Source: Cymbomonas tetramitiformis
Taxonomy: Eukaryota; Chlorophyta; Pyramimonadophyceae; Pyramimonadales; Pyramimonadaceae
Reading direction: 5' to 3'
Assembly: GCA_001247695.2 (NCBI GenBank)
Contig: LGRX02033525.1
Span: 1-64,000 of the forward strand
Length of the DNA stretch: 64,000 bases
The translations under genes were made by a program, and so were the position numbers. The notes under the pieces were generated by a model. The model ran no database searches and had not been told where the DNA came from. It saw nothing but the letters and a program-made list of their open reading frames with translations. Below are positions 1-12,440 of this stretch, one piece after another; positions within the stretch are counted from its first letter, which is position 1; each line of letters opens with the position of its first letter.

Positions 1-717
1 TACCAGTACGGATAAATCCGTTCGTGGCTTTACCGTCCAGTGTTTCGCTCCATCAGGACACTGTCTCCTAGAATAGCCCAGAATCTCATAATGGACACTG
101 TTGCTGTGTCTCGAATGGCTGCTGGACCTCCAGTGTCATAACGGTCTGCTTCACTCAACCTCTCCAAGCTTACCAGTACGGATAAATCCGTTCCTGGCCT
201 CACCCTTCGAAGGCCGCGTTCTTCAAGACTGCTGCTTCACGCTCGGAATTACAGACGACATGTCTGTAATAAAGCACATTTTTGTTTTGTAAAAGACCGC
301 AGTATGCAGTTCTGACGCCAGTGGTTAATAAGCACAACTCCACAGAATGCACAACTTCACAAGTAAAAGAATATCATAAATTATAAATTACTATATCATA
401 ACACTGCTGTTTTCGCGGTCTGAGTAAGAACTTCCTCTATCGGAACTCACTGTTACGAAGGCAAAACAAAAATGAGCGTCTCTTTAACTCGGCTACGCCG
501 CCCTACATATTACAGTTGCTACCTCCAAATAAGATGTAACACCCAGCCGCACTTCCGTACCCTGTCACTGCTGTAACCGCTCGCGCGTATTGTGCTGCGC
601 GTATCATATGTTCGTCACAGGGACAACTGTCCCAGGTGTCACAACCCGGCTAAGGTACACGACAAGCCGCGGTTTGTGACATGAAGCACCATTGCGTTGC
701 AATTACTGAGCATTGCC
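1..717. other. Non-coding stretch with a short direct repeat
   Basis: No exon or RNA gene is visible here. A 23-bp sequence at 1-23 recurs exactly at 171-193, and the bases after it are partly similar, which suggests a diverged tandem duplication of about 170 bp. The remainder looks like unique intergenic DNA. Confidence 0.5.
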
Positions 718-824
718 GGAAGGATCGACTTTTGGACCCACCCTGGGTCCATGGACCTACCACCAAGCCCTTGGACCCACCCTGGGTCCATGGACCCAGG
801 GTGGGTACCATAGTCGATCCTTCC
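718..824. repeat. Foldback element with a perfect 32-bp palindrome
   Basis: The outer arms GGAAGGATCGACT (718-730) and AGTCGATCCTTCC (812-824) are reverse complements. Inside lie two copies of the unit TTGGACCCACCCTGGGTCC. Positions 775-806 form a perfect 32-bp palindrome around CCATGG. It lies just beyond the 3' end of the PHD gene, so it could be transcribed as a read-through hairpin. The GGACCC/GGGTCC core is also the core of the minisatellite at 35.5-36.9 kb. Confidence 0.75.
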
Positions 825-840
825 TGTAAGCTCATTAGTT

Positions 841-1515
841 TCAAGGCCTCACAAACAAGTTGTTAAAAAGGTTACACTCGTTCCTAATCAAATAAAACAG
901 ACAAACAAGGGTCTTTTCTTGTGCGCACATATCAATTCCGCGCGGCTTGCGTCGCTTTGATCCGGAATTAGAAACCCTTTTCATTTTGGTTGGTGTATCC
1001 GCATCAACCTCCTCTTCTTGTTCTTCATCCTCCAGATCTCCTTCCCCCTCCTCCACACCTTCTTCCTCATTTTCATCAAACTCTTCCTCCTCATCCACCT
1101 CTTCACCCTCCTCATCCTCCTCTCCAGTGCCCGAGTCCTTGTCCAGAACGCTGAAACCAGGTAACGATTATTAACGTTTTACAGCCCCCTCTAAAAGAAA
1201 CAAAGTCGGCAACTAATTGGGAAATACAAAGTCGGAAAGCTACCTGGCCTCCAAGTCTTCCTGCTCCTCTTCATGACTCCTCAACTCGCATGCCAAACAA
1301 AAATAATCCTCTTGCGCTTTCAAAGCCACTCCCTTTGTAAACCCAGGGTTACCACAAGCAGCGTGCATTGCTTGATCACAGCCGTCGCAAAAGTAGATCT
1401 GATTCTTTGTACGTTCTTTCTTCCCACATACATTGCAAGCGCACGCGGGATCTTCCATGTCCTTAACCGTCCAGATACGCGGACCGTCCCCTCCAAACAA
1501 GGTGCTCAACGTCAT
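841..1515 (-). CDS. PHD-finger protein with acidic tail, 2 exons
   Basis: Exons 1515-1244 and 1150-841 are separated by a 93-nt GT-AG intron (1243-1151). Together they give 193 codons plus stop. The start is the first ATG of the frame. Residues about 27-76 carry the C4HC3 PHD zinc-binding pattern: C27/C30, C43/C46, H51/C54, C73/C76. PHD fingers usually read the methylation state of the histone H3 tail, so a nuclear chromatin role is inferred; the ligand cannot be told from sequence. After the finger comes a Glu/Asp-rich tract of about 50 residues, then a basic cluster (KRRKPR) that could be a nuclear localisation signal. The last 30 residues look less constrained, so the true end may be earlier or in a further exon. 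I cannot assign it to a named PHD subfamily. Confidence 0.75.
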
Positions 1516-4500
1516 AATTGTACCACAAAACAGTTGGTGCTTTCTAGTTTCTAGCTTTTTCGGTTACCAATCCACGCTTAATATATCCGCATCCAACACA
1601 ATACATACTCAAAATGTGTAAAACCTAGGAAAACCTAGATAAAATCTAGGTAGACAACAAGGTTCAAGTACCGCACAGTAGGTGGGGTACTACGGTTTAC
1701 TGTACTATCATTGTGTCATGATGTGACACACCGTCCCACATGACGTCTTCAGAGTGTCTTTGAATTTCTTGGAGTTGTCTTTGATTCTGATATGACACCA
1801 CTGTTAAAGGTGTCATGCTGTCTTCGCCCTGTCTTCGAAGGCCTTATATACACATATATATATCGGGGTTCCTATCAGGTTACGAGCCACACCACTCAGG
1901 CTGTGTATTTTATTCGACTACTTTCACTACAGCTTTCCTCATTATTCACTTCCCGGAGCAATTCTCTCTCCGGACTCCGCCAAGGTCTCCCCGTACATCA
2001 TACCCGTTTATCCGATCGGGTGCTCCGAGAGTTGCGGGCGGGTAAGAAGTTTTATTTTGCCTCCGTCCCTTAACCTCACGGTGCGCACCGATTGGCGGGA
2101 CGAGAGCCCCCATTGCCAAACTATCTCCTCCCACAACTGCAGACTCTGGTGGTGCCGAGGCACCGCCGACCATTCGTCAGGAGGATGCACCACCGTTTCC
2201 TCGATACCGACCGTTTAAAATCTCCATCAAATCCGCAATTCCGCTCGAGGGCGAGTGATGGGTTGTTGACACACCACCAGCATTATCCCGCAAATGGAAG
2301 GGTGCGGGGTGCGTTTCCCTGCATTACATGCTTTCACACGCGGGACGTCACTGTCCTGCACTCAGACAGCCGGGGTGCCTACCCCTACCAATGCAGGGAG
2401 GCATTCACCCCTGACAAGTGCTTGCCCAACTCGCAGCCGCGCGGCTCCAATCGGACCACCTCCGCCTGGCACCATGTTACAAGCTCGATTGCCTGCAGCG
2501 GCGGCAGCCACTTCCCGGCAGCATGCCGCCGTGTCTGATGATACAGCATGTCTACACGGTGGTGCATGTCGAGGCAACCGCATAGGAGCCCCTGCCCCTC
2601 AATCACGTTCCACCGCCGGCTCATCTCGGCTATCTGGCAATGACAGACGAGGATTGCGATTTTCCAGCGCACTACCATCCAAAACCAAAGCTGAACTGGG
2701 ATGTTCCATCGTCATCTCAACCGCCGACTGCAAATTAATCTGCAACCGATTCTTACATTCTTTTAACTAGCACAGGCCAACGCGCCAAAGCATGGAATTG
2801 CATCTAGTTGGGCTGAGAAAGGCTTCCAGGGACCCGTAACCAGTTGATGTTGGTTAGGGGTTTGACCTGCAGTAGTGCCGAGCACCTCACACCCATGGGA
2901 TGCGGTGGTGTCACGGAGAGCCTGACTATGTCATCTCCACCGCCGGAAAAAAAGACGAAAGGCTGTGTTTGTCTATGGTAGGGGGGGATGCGACTTGGGT
3001 CCTGGAGGCGTCGCTAAATAAAGCTCGTCTATTATCGTTATTCACACTTGGCCAACGGCGGGTCAATGTGTCAACAACAGTGCATCGATGTAAATGCAAT
3101 ATTATTGAATTATTTAGTTGATTATGTAAACGGAACGACCTGCCGGCTATCCCCCGATCCCCGACACCCCCGACCCGTCTACCCCGAATATACACCGTTA
3201 TACCCCCGAGTTGCAAATTACAGTATGCAAACGTCGGCGCAAACCGCTCCCAAAATAGGAACATTCTCTCTAAAAAGCAACTTTAATACCTAATTAGATT
3301 CATCACCGATTCAAATGCATATTGGAATATTCCGCCCTGGCACTCGAGAGTGAAATTGGCTAATTATTTACTTATCGACATGCGAACATTCAGAAAAACT
3401 TCGGGCAAAAGCGACATTCAAAAGCCATAGTAGAGATAGTATGCAGATACAGTATGAGCTCTCGTGGATTGTAGCGGTCAGCCGAAATCTGAAAATTCAC
3501 TCATCGATGATTGCGGAGAGTATTCGCTCAGGTAACCTACTCCTCTTCTCGTGTCACTGTTGAACTGTCGCGGCGATGGCTTTCGCGTGTCACCGCCTCG
3601 GAAAGAGACACGATTACTCGATCCGACTATCACTTTCACACATCAGTGACACGCGACGGTATTGCTTTTACTAGAACTGAACTATCAGCAGGTTGACCTC
3701 GGACCTTTGAATTTCGCAAACACTCCTTAATTTTCTTGTCGGCCCTTCGTGCCCTCAACCCGGCCCCTTATTCGGGCCCTGCAGTAAACACTCATATTTA
3801 AGGAAGTCGACGTTAAGGAATCAGCCGGGATTATGACAAAGCGCATAATACCCCTGTCGGTTCACATAATCTAACAAAGTGTCCAAGATTTTAAAGCGGC
3901 AATCTGCCCGCATACATATTGGCGTTTCCGTTACGCACGCGTTGGATCATATGTACCCTATAAGCCTCCAAGGGTGCCCCCTCCCCGAGGAGCAATGTCC
4001 CTCCGCCCGACGTGACAATATTATTATGTGAGGCTATAACCGTGTTTCCGCACGTATTCTATTATCGATGGTATTCTACGTGGTGTGTATGCGCGCAAAC
4101 ACATCGCGTACTACAATGCATATATTAGATAAAGGAAGCTTGAAAGAAACACCGCCTGGAGGGCCATGCAAATTTCTACGAAGGTGGGAAACCTTAATTG
4201 ACGCACGCGACCATAATACCTTTGTCCCCCCCATATAAAGGCGCCTTCAAAAGCAATACATTAGGTTACTAGGGTTTTGGTTTGATGAAATAAAATTTGG
4301 AGCAAGGGAAGATAAATAAGATTGGCTCTTTATTTATTTTGCCCCACCTCGTTTTCGTCAAACCCTTTTAGCCATGTGGACTTTTAACTTACCACCACTG
4401 TGCTACGCATGTCAACGGAGCAAATTAACATTGCGAAAACAAATATATCACCAAGTTTTCAGTAGTTTCTTAACCAATATCAAGTCGCGCTCTCTACTCG

Positions 4501-4520
4501 ATCCAAAATTACATCATTCT
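1516..4520. other. Intergenic region between PHD and kinase genes
   Basis: No recognised gene. One plus-strand frame at 2415-2738 reads as protein-like sequence interrupted by a single in-frame TAG at 2583-2585. It may be a decayed gene or transposon fragment, but nothing in it is recognisable. The stretch 3300-4500 is AT-rich and holds nothing I can name. It includes the 3' flank of the kinase gene. Confidence 0.4.
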
Positions 4521-7500
4521 TCACATGTCATCTGAGAGAGCATTGTACTTATTCAATGCGATGAGAGCTGCACCAACAGCTGGCTCCACCTGCAAAATAT
4601 AGCCCACCCATCAACAGCTCCGATGCTTCATATTACCAATCGTATTACTTGCGGGGCAGCCCGTGCACGCGTTGTGATAGCAATAGGTGTTGTCATGCAA
4701 ACTAAGCCAATCGGTGCACTCTCGTGATGTATCACGTCCATCCGATGCATGCCAAGCCGCATGGTGTGACCTACACACCCCTCGTGGCCAGCCAAAATAT
4801 AATTTGACCACTTTTATGTTCAACAAATGCGGATCATCAACAATGAAGTGGACCAACAGTTGCCTCACACGCAAGAATTGGGTGAGACACAAGGGTTACC
4901 TCTGCATGCACAACGTTGGCACCAGGGCACTCATGAGCCAGCTCCCGCCGCACGACCTGTGTGTGCCCGATTCCGATTGTTTCATCCCCAAAATGATAAT
5001 AAAAGTCATCTCCATCAGCACTGGATGGAAATTGAGGGGAAGAGAATGCTATTTTTTGCAAGATTTTCATTCAAGCATCTCGTTAGTGTATGTTGCATAC
5101 GGCAGCAAAATAATCCTCATATCGCCAATCTACAGGGCGAATACAAACAAAAATAAGCAGCGCGTACGGCATTGCTGTAGTCCATGGATATGCAGTGCAC
5201 CACAGCAATCCAAAATGTTCATGCCAATAGAACTGACATATATCCCCCTGCCCACAAAGCGAACTAACGACAGTCCGCAGTGCGTGAGTTGAAGATAGGA
5301 GTCCCCGGTGTGCGCAACATCACGCTCCATGACAGCCACACATTGCAGACGGGGCCTGCCCTAGTCTAGGTTAGCATGGTGGGTGACACTGCATTTCAAG
5401 CACCACCTGCTCTAAGGAGCTGCCCTCGCCCAAGAGGCCTCCCGCCAGCACCAGCGTGAAGGGCATCTCCGCAGGTGAGCTCTGTGGCACGGATTCACGT
5501 TCTTTCTGTCTGTCCAAGTGTTCTCTGTTGTCATATCCCCGGCTCAGTCAAAAGCGCTACTCCCCGGCTCAGTCAACAGAGCTACTCCCCACAAGTCAAA
5601 AGTCTTCGGCTCAGTCAAAGAGCTACTCCCCACAAGTCAAACGTCTCCGGCTCAGTCAAAAGAGCTACTCCCCACAAGTCAAAAGTCTCCGGCTCAGTCA
5701 AAAGAGCTACTCCCCACAAGTCAAAAGTCTCCGGCTCAGTCAAAAGAGCTACTCCCACAAGTCAAAAGTCTCGGCTCAGTCAAAAGCGCTACTCCCCACA
5801 AGTCAAAGGAGCGTGGCACAACCCCGAGTGTAAGTTAAAAGGAGTTCAGCAACATCCCGTGTCCCCCACACTAACCTCTGTCCAAATGTTGTGCGAACAT
5901 CGCCGAAACGTTGCAAGAAGTCAAGCCCTCGTGCTGGTTACTGGGGCCCTACGCTGGGCAGGGATCAGCAAGGAAATCCCTGGAGGCTGCACACTGCCCA
6001 GCCGATGGGGCTGCACGCTGTTCAGAGGTCATCAGGGGAGTGACCGAGGGTCGGACACGACACAGAGTCTAGCATAGGAGTGAGCACTTCTCAGATTACA
6101 AGGGAAAGACTTTGAGGTTGTGTTGCATGTTCGTGGTCAGTAAAAAAGGACTTTGCTCGCCCCTGGTGGGTCAAAATGCACAGCCAAGGGCATCTCCTTT
6201 CAGGGAGTCCCTCCGAAGGAAGTAGGACGCTGGCATGCTCGGGACGCACTCGGAGATGGCCACTTTTGATGTCGCTGCATCTAAACTGAGCCTTGCGGCT
6301 GAGGGAGTGGGTGGTTTTTGCGTGCTGCCAGCCGCCACACGCAGGCGGCTTGCCACTGCCGACACACTTCGCGCCAAGGCGTTGGCCGCGTCTGCAACCA
6401 ACATCCAGTGGAGCTCTCAGACGAGCAGTTGACGCCGCGAAAGCGAGTGAGGCAGATAATCGGGAGATGATACGGGATGGGCGGCACCAGTCAGAATTTG
6501 CTCGGAGACCGCGTCCCGCCGAGCGGCGCACTCGAAGACGATGGGGGCGAGAGAGGCAATGTGGGCCCACCCAGGAGTCCCGTACACCCTGTCTAACACC
6601 CAACTCATCCTCATCATCCCAGCCTTACGTGCGATCGAGATTTGATGCTTATGACGTTGTTTCTTGTGCGATGCGTGGGCCTAATGCAAGCACCACGACC
6701 GTCACCCAGCGTCCTGGGGATCGGGCTGCGAACACTTCACGGGGTATGAAGGTTCTGCTTCAGGGGGCACGTGTGCACAAGAGAACAACACTCCTGCAGG
6801 AATCGCTGCTAAAGATATTCCTTGCCGAGCAGGATATGAGTTTCTCTGCTCGCGCCCGTGGCACTCTGCTCGATAGTGGATGTGCACCCGTCTCAAAAGG
6901 TGCAAGGCTGGGATCTGCTCAAGCTGCACAACAGGCTTCAAGCTTCAAGTAGTTCGCAAGTAGTAACCACATTTTGAGTATACAAAGTCTCTAGCCTGCT
7001 TGAGTACGATGGGAAGCTTGCTCAAACATAAGGAAGAAATGGCACTTTGAGAGGCCTAAGCGCACCAGCCGATGAGATCTTCAGGTCTTTCGAGCGAGAG
7101 GTGCTCTAAGATGGCCGGGAGCAGTGCCGTCGGATGCCCTCTTCCATCGTGCGCAGCTGCGGACGCAGTTAATGCCTTTTGCGCCACGTCGAATCTGCAC
7201 ATCAGGTCGCATAGAAGATGAGAAACGACCGCACGTCTTTGGAGAGTCGAGTGAGTAAAGCTATTTCTTTGCACCGGGCATCGTTTGGGAACGTGCCTGC
7301 CTACCTTTTCTGCGTGCCTCCGAGCGGAGGGAAAACTGCTAGCTACTGTGTACCACTTTTCACAACTGCTTACGTCAGCTAGACCTACCGGTCCTGAGGA
7401 GTTCCCATTATGACCTTGCCAGAGTGTACAGACTTCAAACCTCGATTCGGGAGCTCACCCACTTCCGCAATCGCCAAGGAGCGGTCCCCATCCTGCGGCG

Positions 7501-8477
7501 CGAATTTGCTGCTCATAAGAACACACCAAAGCGGTTTGTTAGTCTAGCTCATAATTTCATGCACTCTTCAGAGTCAGAGCTCCTGATGGAATGTCACGAA
7601 AAGATGTCAATGAAATGCGCACTCCACCGAGGCCTGTTGAGTATGAAGGGTTACCTGGCCGTTGCTATCGACTCCCAAAGCGATCGTTCCGGTGCCAGAT
7701 ATCAACACCGCAGCATTCTCCAGAACGCCCTGAGTGCCGCTTGCAAGAGCTCCTGCAAGTTTCAAGGAACATGCTGAGCCTGGTCAGTACAAAGTTGCGA
7801 TTCGCACATGCATCCAACCGGGGAGATGAAGGACTTTTGAGAAGGTACAACTTGGTCAAGTACTTCGTACAAGCTTGAATCACCAAAAGCGGAATTTGTT
7901 TGCTGAAATGGGAGATCCTCGATGCAAAAAGCTATGATACGGGCTCATCTCTATCTATCCTCGTATGAACACACCGCACATAATCGGCTCTTTTCTCTTC
8001 GGATACGAGCTTCGGATGAGAGCCTCAGGGATATGGATCTGTGTCGCCATTTGATTTGAAGATCAGGAGATGCGAGTGACACACCGAGAGCATCATTGTA
8101 GACCCATACGTGAACATGCGTCGGAAGCGCCTTCTTCATCCAAGACGTGACCAAGGAAACGTCGTCTGGCCGGTCGCAACCAGAGAGCGCAAAACAAGCC
8201 GAGGAAACTTCATCGAAAGATATTCCAGCGTCCGTGACTGCTAACTCCACGGATGCCATAAGTTCCCGTTGCGCAACCTCATTTCCAACACTAGCAGAAG
8301 GATGATAGTTAGCGCTTGGCAATTCAACGCAAATAAACCAACACCCGAGGCGTACCTGTTCTTGTTAGAGCCCTGAGCAACACCGCGTCCGACAGTCTTT
8401 CTGGAAGTATCCACAATCACACAGGTCGTTTTCGTCCCCCCACCATCTACTCCGAGGTAGAAGCCTTTGGAACTCAT
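4521..8477 (-). CDS. NAGK: N-acetyl-D-glucosamine kinase (BadF/BadG/BcrA/BcrD ATPase family), 10 exons
   Basis: Exons: 8477-8356, 8314-8085, 7752-7655, 7508-7459, 7194-7066, 6588-6488, 6391-6339, 5481-5407, 4956-4900, 4589-4521. All introns are GT-AG, phases match at every join, and the sum is 984 nt (327 codons plus stop), close to the usual length of about 340. Family motifs appear in order: phosphate-binding GVDGGGTKT at residues 9-17, NDA with a likely catalytic Asp at 115, SGTGTIALG at 136-144, GWGPLLGDCGSG at 156-167, DGRG at 183, DLIGW...HIASLAP, VLAGGLL at 272-278 and VEPAVGAAL at 306-314. The enzyme uses ATP to phosphorylate N-acetylglucosamine at C6 in the cytosol, in amino-sugar salvage. 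Intron 1 is only 41 nt. Intron 7 (6338-5482) holds a 42-bp minisatellite. Related sugar kinases share the fold, so the exact substrate is inferred. Confidence 0.9.
5540..5812. repeat. 42-bp minisatellite inside kinase intron 7
   Basis: About six units of GCTACTCCCCACAAGTC followed by AAAAGTCTCCGGCTCAGTC, with period 42 and small deletions. The open frames it creates on the plus strand are by-products, because the array lies wholly within the intron that joins two well-supported kinase exons. Confidence 0.85.
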
Positions 8478-8680
8478 TCGTATCCCCTATCAAGCCCTGT
8501 TCCCGATCGCACGAAGCAGCCTGTGGTGTATTATGATGAATTCGATGCGACTGAAAATCACTGGGTTGTGATCGGAGTTTGAAACAACACTCGCAGAGAC
8601 ACGAGCCAGTGGACACAGCTCAAGAGAAAATTGTAAGATGAATGCCGAGCAAGTCTCTAGAGGAAGAGTTATAGATACTA
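8478..8680. other. Upstream region of the kinase gene
   Basis: This is the 200 bp between the kinase start codon and a transposon-like repeat cluster. The promoter must lie here or inside the repeats, but I see no clear TATA box or other element. Confidence 0.4.
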
Positions 8681-9708
8681 GGCGGATCGATCTCAAAAGG
8701 AGATCTCCACTAGGCCATCTGACCGTAGGATCATGTGCGCGACAGTGCTTCGCTTTTCGCATCCCAACATGCCATGCCACAACGCGAGGGTGGCGTCGCG
8801 ATAAATGTACGCGACTGCAGTGGCACTGTCATCGTTAGCGTCTGGCGATCGTGAGATCGGAAGTTCGTCTGTGTCGCCCGTTGGGATTCGCGCTTTGCTG
8901 CTGCTGCTGATTAAGTAAGGTAAGTAAGGTAAGTACTAGGCGCTGTCGATCACAAATATGCGATCTCCACTAGGCGTCGATCTTTTTGGACAGCAAGGTT
9001 AATTACCATGCGATGTTAACATGGATATCGCCATTACATCATATGACCGCAGGATCATGTGCGCGACAGTGCTTCGCTTTTTGCTTCCCAGCATGCCGTG
9101 GGTGGCGTCGCGGTACATACACGCGACTGCAGTGGCACTGTCATCGTTAGCGTCTGGCGATCGTCAGATCGAAAATTCGACTGCGTCGCCCGTTGGGATT
9201 CGAGCTTTGCTGCTGCTGCTGCTGCTGATTGACTAAGGTAAGGTAAGGTAATTTGGTTTGGGTGAAGATTATAAAGGTCAGAGGTCTAGGCCCGGTCGAT
9301 CTTAAATTAAGATCTCCACTAGGCGCATCTGACGGTCGATGGGATTATTTATCTTGCCGACGCGGCGCACTCGAGAGATCCGAACATGAACATCGAATTT
9401 GCCATTCCATTAATGATTTGACATTTCTCGATCCTCGCGTCTGCTATGCAATGTAAAAGCGAATCTATCTGATTTTCGAACATCGCGTCGGCCATGCGAT
9501 GTTTAAATTATTTTCGCTATTACACTATCTGACCGCAGGATCATGTGCGCGACAGTGCTTTGCTTTTTGCTTCCCAGCATGCCATGCCATAACGCGTGGG
9601 TGGCGTCGCGATAAATGTACGCGACTGCAGTGGCACTGTCATCATTGGCGTCTGGCGATCGTGAGATCGAAAATTCGACTGCGTCGCCCGTTGGGATTCG
9701 AGCTTTGC

Positions 9709-9744
<36 letters not shown>

Positions 9745-10350
9745 ATTGACTAAGGTAAGGTAAGTAAGGTAATTTACTTGATGCCAAGACGATAAAGATC
9801 AGAGGTAGGTAATTTGGGCCGGTTCGAAATCATAAGGAGCAGAGGTTTCGCATTAGAGCCCCTGTTTTATTCGCACCGAAGGTGCATCAATTCCTCCAGT
9901 CCGGGAATCGCAATCGGTGAGGGAAACAACACGCCGAAATCGACGACCGAATCGTATTCCCTTATCCGTTACCTCTGCTCCTTATAATTTGGAACCGGAC
10001 CAAATTACCTTACTTACTTAATCAGCAGCAGCAAAGCGCGAATCCCAACGGGCGACACAGACGAACTTCCGATCTCACGATCGCCAGACGCTAACGATGA
10101 CAGTGCCACTGCAGTCGCGTACATTTACCGCGACGCCACCCACGCGTTATGGCATGGCATGTTGGGATGCAAAAAGCGAAACACTGTCGCGCACATGATC
10201 CTACGGTCAGATGGCCTAGTGGAGATCTCTTTTTGAGATCGATCCGCCTAGTATACTCTTATACCTCTGCTCCTTATGATTTGGAACCGGACCAAATTAC
10301 CTTACTTACTACCTCTGACCTTTATAATCTTCACCCAAACCAAATTACCT
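8681..10350. repeat. Cluster of a dispersed repeat with variable CTG run, two orientations
   Basis: Copies of one unit of about 220 bp lie at about 8719-8936, 9041-9252 and 9526-9772 (plus) and 10008-10224 (minus). Each runs from CTGACCGTAGGATCATG through CGCGACTGCAGTGGCAC to a GCT run and ends in AAGGTAAGTAAGG. The GCT count differs: 4, 6, 11 and 3. Between copies sit small imperfect hairpins that begin CTAGGC and end GCCTAG (8681-8722, 8936-8976, 9281-9322). The outer edges (about 8681 and 10258) are themselves inverted copies, so the block is a large inverted repeat. Three other copies of the family lie at 20.5-21.3 kb or nearby. It looks like a non-autonomous transposon family, but I cannot name its class. 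Confidence 0.75.
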
Positions 10351-10615
10351 TAGTCCGATTCTATGGATTGGTGTCACGTCACGGTGCGTCGCGTCGCGTC
10401 GCTTCGCGTCGGCCGACTCACGACTGTCACCAGTTTATAGAATGAAATTTTCCCATTAAGCCCTCCCCGACATGACGTAGATTCCCAATCGTAGGAAATA
10501 TTCCTCCACATCAGAAATCGGGAAGACCGTGCGATTTTTCATCTGACCGGTGTGGTAAGCCTACTATCCCACCGTTGAGCGTTGACCCGGAAGGTCCCTT
10601 TGAAACATGCGTCGG

Positions 10616-11221
10616 TGTCAGGGTTATGACCGATGACATATGTGTCATACATGTCATACGTGTCATACCATGTCATGTTATGTCATATATTATTATGACA
10701 GTCGGTCATGTCATATATTATTATGACAGTCGACAGTATGGTCGATCATGACTGTACAGGTCGAGTCGCGTCATATATTTATGACAGTCGTCAGTACGGT
10801 CGACTATGACATGTACAGTCGTACCATTTGTCATTCACTCACCTTGAGTGACACCTGTCATCGAGAGGCCAGGTTGTGGCATCGAGATGACAAAGCAAGA
10901 TGAAGTCTTGAAGAACCAAAAGTGTTCGGAGAAAACTCATCTTCGCTTCTAGCATGTTCTGAACAAGCATGCGAGTATCATATGGCTTATTCGTTCAGCC
11001 GATACTGATTGTTCAACCAATGCCTTGGGTTCACAACCCAATTGTGGTGGCATCTATGAGATGCGGGGCATTGCGTAAAATGAGGTAGCGTTGGGCTACA
11101 GCAGTCACTTCTGAAGAAGCACTGCACTCATATCCACACAGACGCTGCGTGAGCTATTAACGTTCCATAATAGCCTCGCTATATATCATATATCATATCG
11201 CTTCCAAGCGAACCCTTAAGA
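10616..11221 (+). repeat. 5' LTR of the LARD-like element
   Basis: Begins TGTCAGGG and ends CCCTTAAGA. The left part (U3-like) is packed with TGTCATA/TATGACA motifs, several of them inverted around ATAT cores. It matches 18885-19490 base for base as far as I can read. Confidence 0.9.
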
Positions 11222-11222
11222 G

Positions 11223-11240
11223 TGGTATTCTGATGTCAAC
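11223..11240 (+). promoter_or_regulatory. Putative primer-binding site
   Basis: TGGTATTCTGATGTC starts one base after the LTR. TGG complements the CCA end of a tRNA, as in most LTR elements. The first seven bases match the plant initiator-Met type (TGGTATC), then diverge, so the primer tRNA is unknown. Confidence 0.6.
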
Positions 11241-11892
11241 ACCTTCTCTCTGAGTGATTCATTGATTTCAGATGTGATGTCGTGGCAAAAAATATGTCCA
11301 CGTCATTGGCACGAGTCATGTTGTGTCCATGCATACACGATCTTAGCACAGGTCACAATACAGTGCCCGAGCATACGCGATTTTAGCGTAGGTCACATTG
11401 TGCCTCTGTTTATTACATCTGATAATATATGTTACTCATCTTTGTGAGTCTAGACAACATTGTGCTGATTGCAATGCTTTCTCTGGTGACTTATATATCA
11501 CAGATTATACCAATGTGGTGATCAGTCCAGTGCAATATTTTGTCACCGGAATGTACAGGGATTGTGAATGATTGCAATCCAGCCGGAGGAATAATCTCAA
11601 CAGCTTATTCTGTACTAATGAATTCATCGGAGTTATACTTATTTCGACGATTCAAAAACCCATGTCATTGTAGTGACGACATCTCATATGAATATATAGG
11701 GTTTTTATCAGAATGCTTTTATGTGATGTCAACATATATGAACAATTCACTTGCATCTCAGGACAAAAGAGTTACGCTTGGAAGGTCTTACATGGTGGTC
11801 ACCAACAGTTATCAGTTGTTATTCAGGTGCCAAATTCTGCCTTCAGCACTGGGACTATATCAACCAGTTTTACAGCGATGCACTTGTCCTTC

Positions 11893-12256
11893 CCACTCTT
11901 ATATACAGCTATAGTGCCAAAGTATATCTGGTGGGAAATATATATATATATATACATTATATAACTATCATCTTCTGATCCAGGAAATGCAATTAAGCAT
12001 GGTATCAGGTTATATGTTATGTATATAGTTCAGCATTCCAAACTTACTCGAGAATGTAAATGCTGAGCAAGAGTCAACTTATAGTCATTGGGATATAGTT
12101 TCCCATCCAAGTTTACACTTTATTAGTGATAGTGGATTTAACGTTGTACAGATTTCAACGTTATTTGTGGATGCAGTGATTTTATCAAAAGCAATCTATC
12201 AGAAATCACCAGATCGGAATATGAAATGGATATGTGTGAATCCTATCCACCTTCTT
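11893..12256. repeat. Internal 364-bp duplication, copy A
   Basis: Reads CCACTCTTATATACAGC at its start and matches 16601-16964 over 364 bp with no difference noticed. Both copies lie inside the LTR element in direct orientation. Confidence 0.9.
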
Positions 12257-12354
12257 CCCCCCTTGAGGAAGTGTGAATACATAGGCAGTTAGTTATTTAT
12301 CAATTGCCAATACCTCATTCAGCATGCATTCCTTATAGGAATCAGCTGTTACAG

Positions 12355-12440
12355 TTTTAGGGTTGCAGCCCTACAGTCCTTGGGTTGTAGCCCTGCAGTT
12401 TTTGGGTTGTTGCCCTACAGTTTTAGGGTTGTTGCCCATA
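12355..12440. repeat. Tandem repeat of about 26 bp
   Basis: Three to four units of the form GGGTTGTAGCCCTGCAGTTTT. The same motif occurs in opposite orientation at about 17805-17930 near the other end of the element. Confidence 0.7.

Noticed and set aside
5456..6077. Ser/Lys/Gln-rich plus frames of 106-200 codons
   Set aside because: They are produced by the 42-bp intronic repeat of the kinase gene.
6171..6404. Kinase ending at the stop at 6171 (tail YFLRRDSLKGDALG)
   Set aside because: It is weakly similar to the family end, but exons at 5481-5407, 4956-4900 and 4589-4521 supply the true VLAGGLL and PAVGAAL motifs with exact phase.
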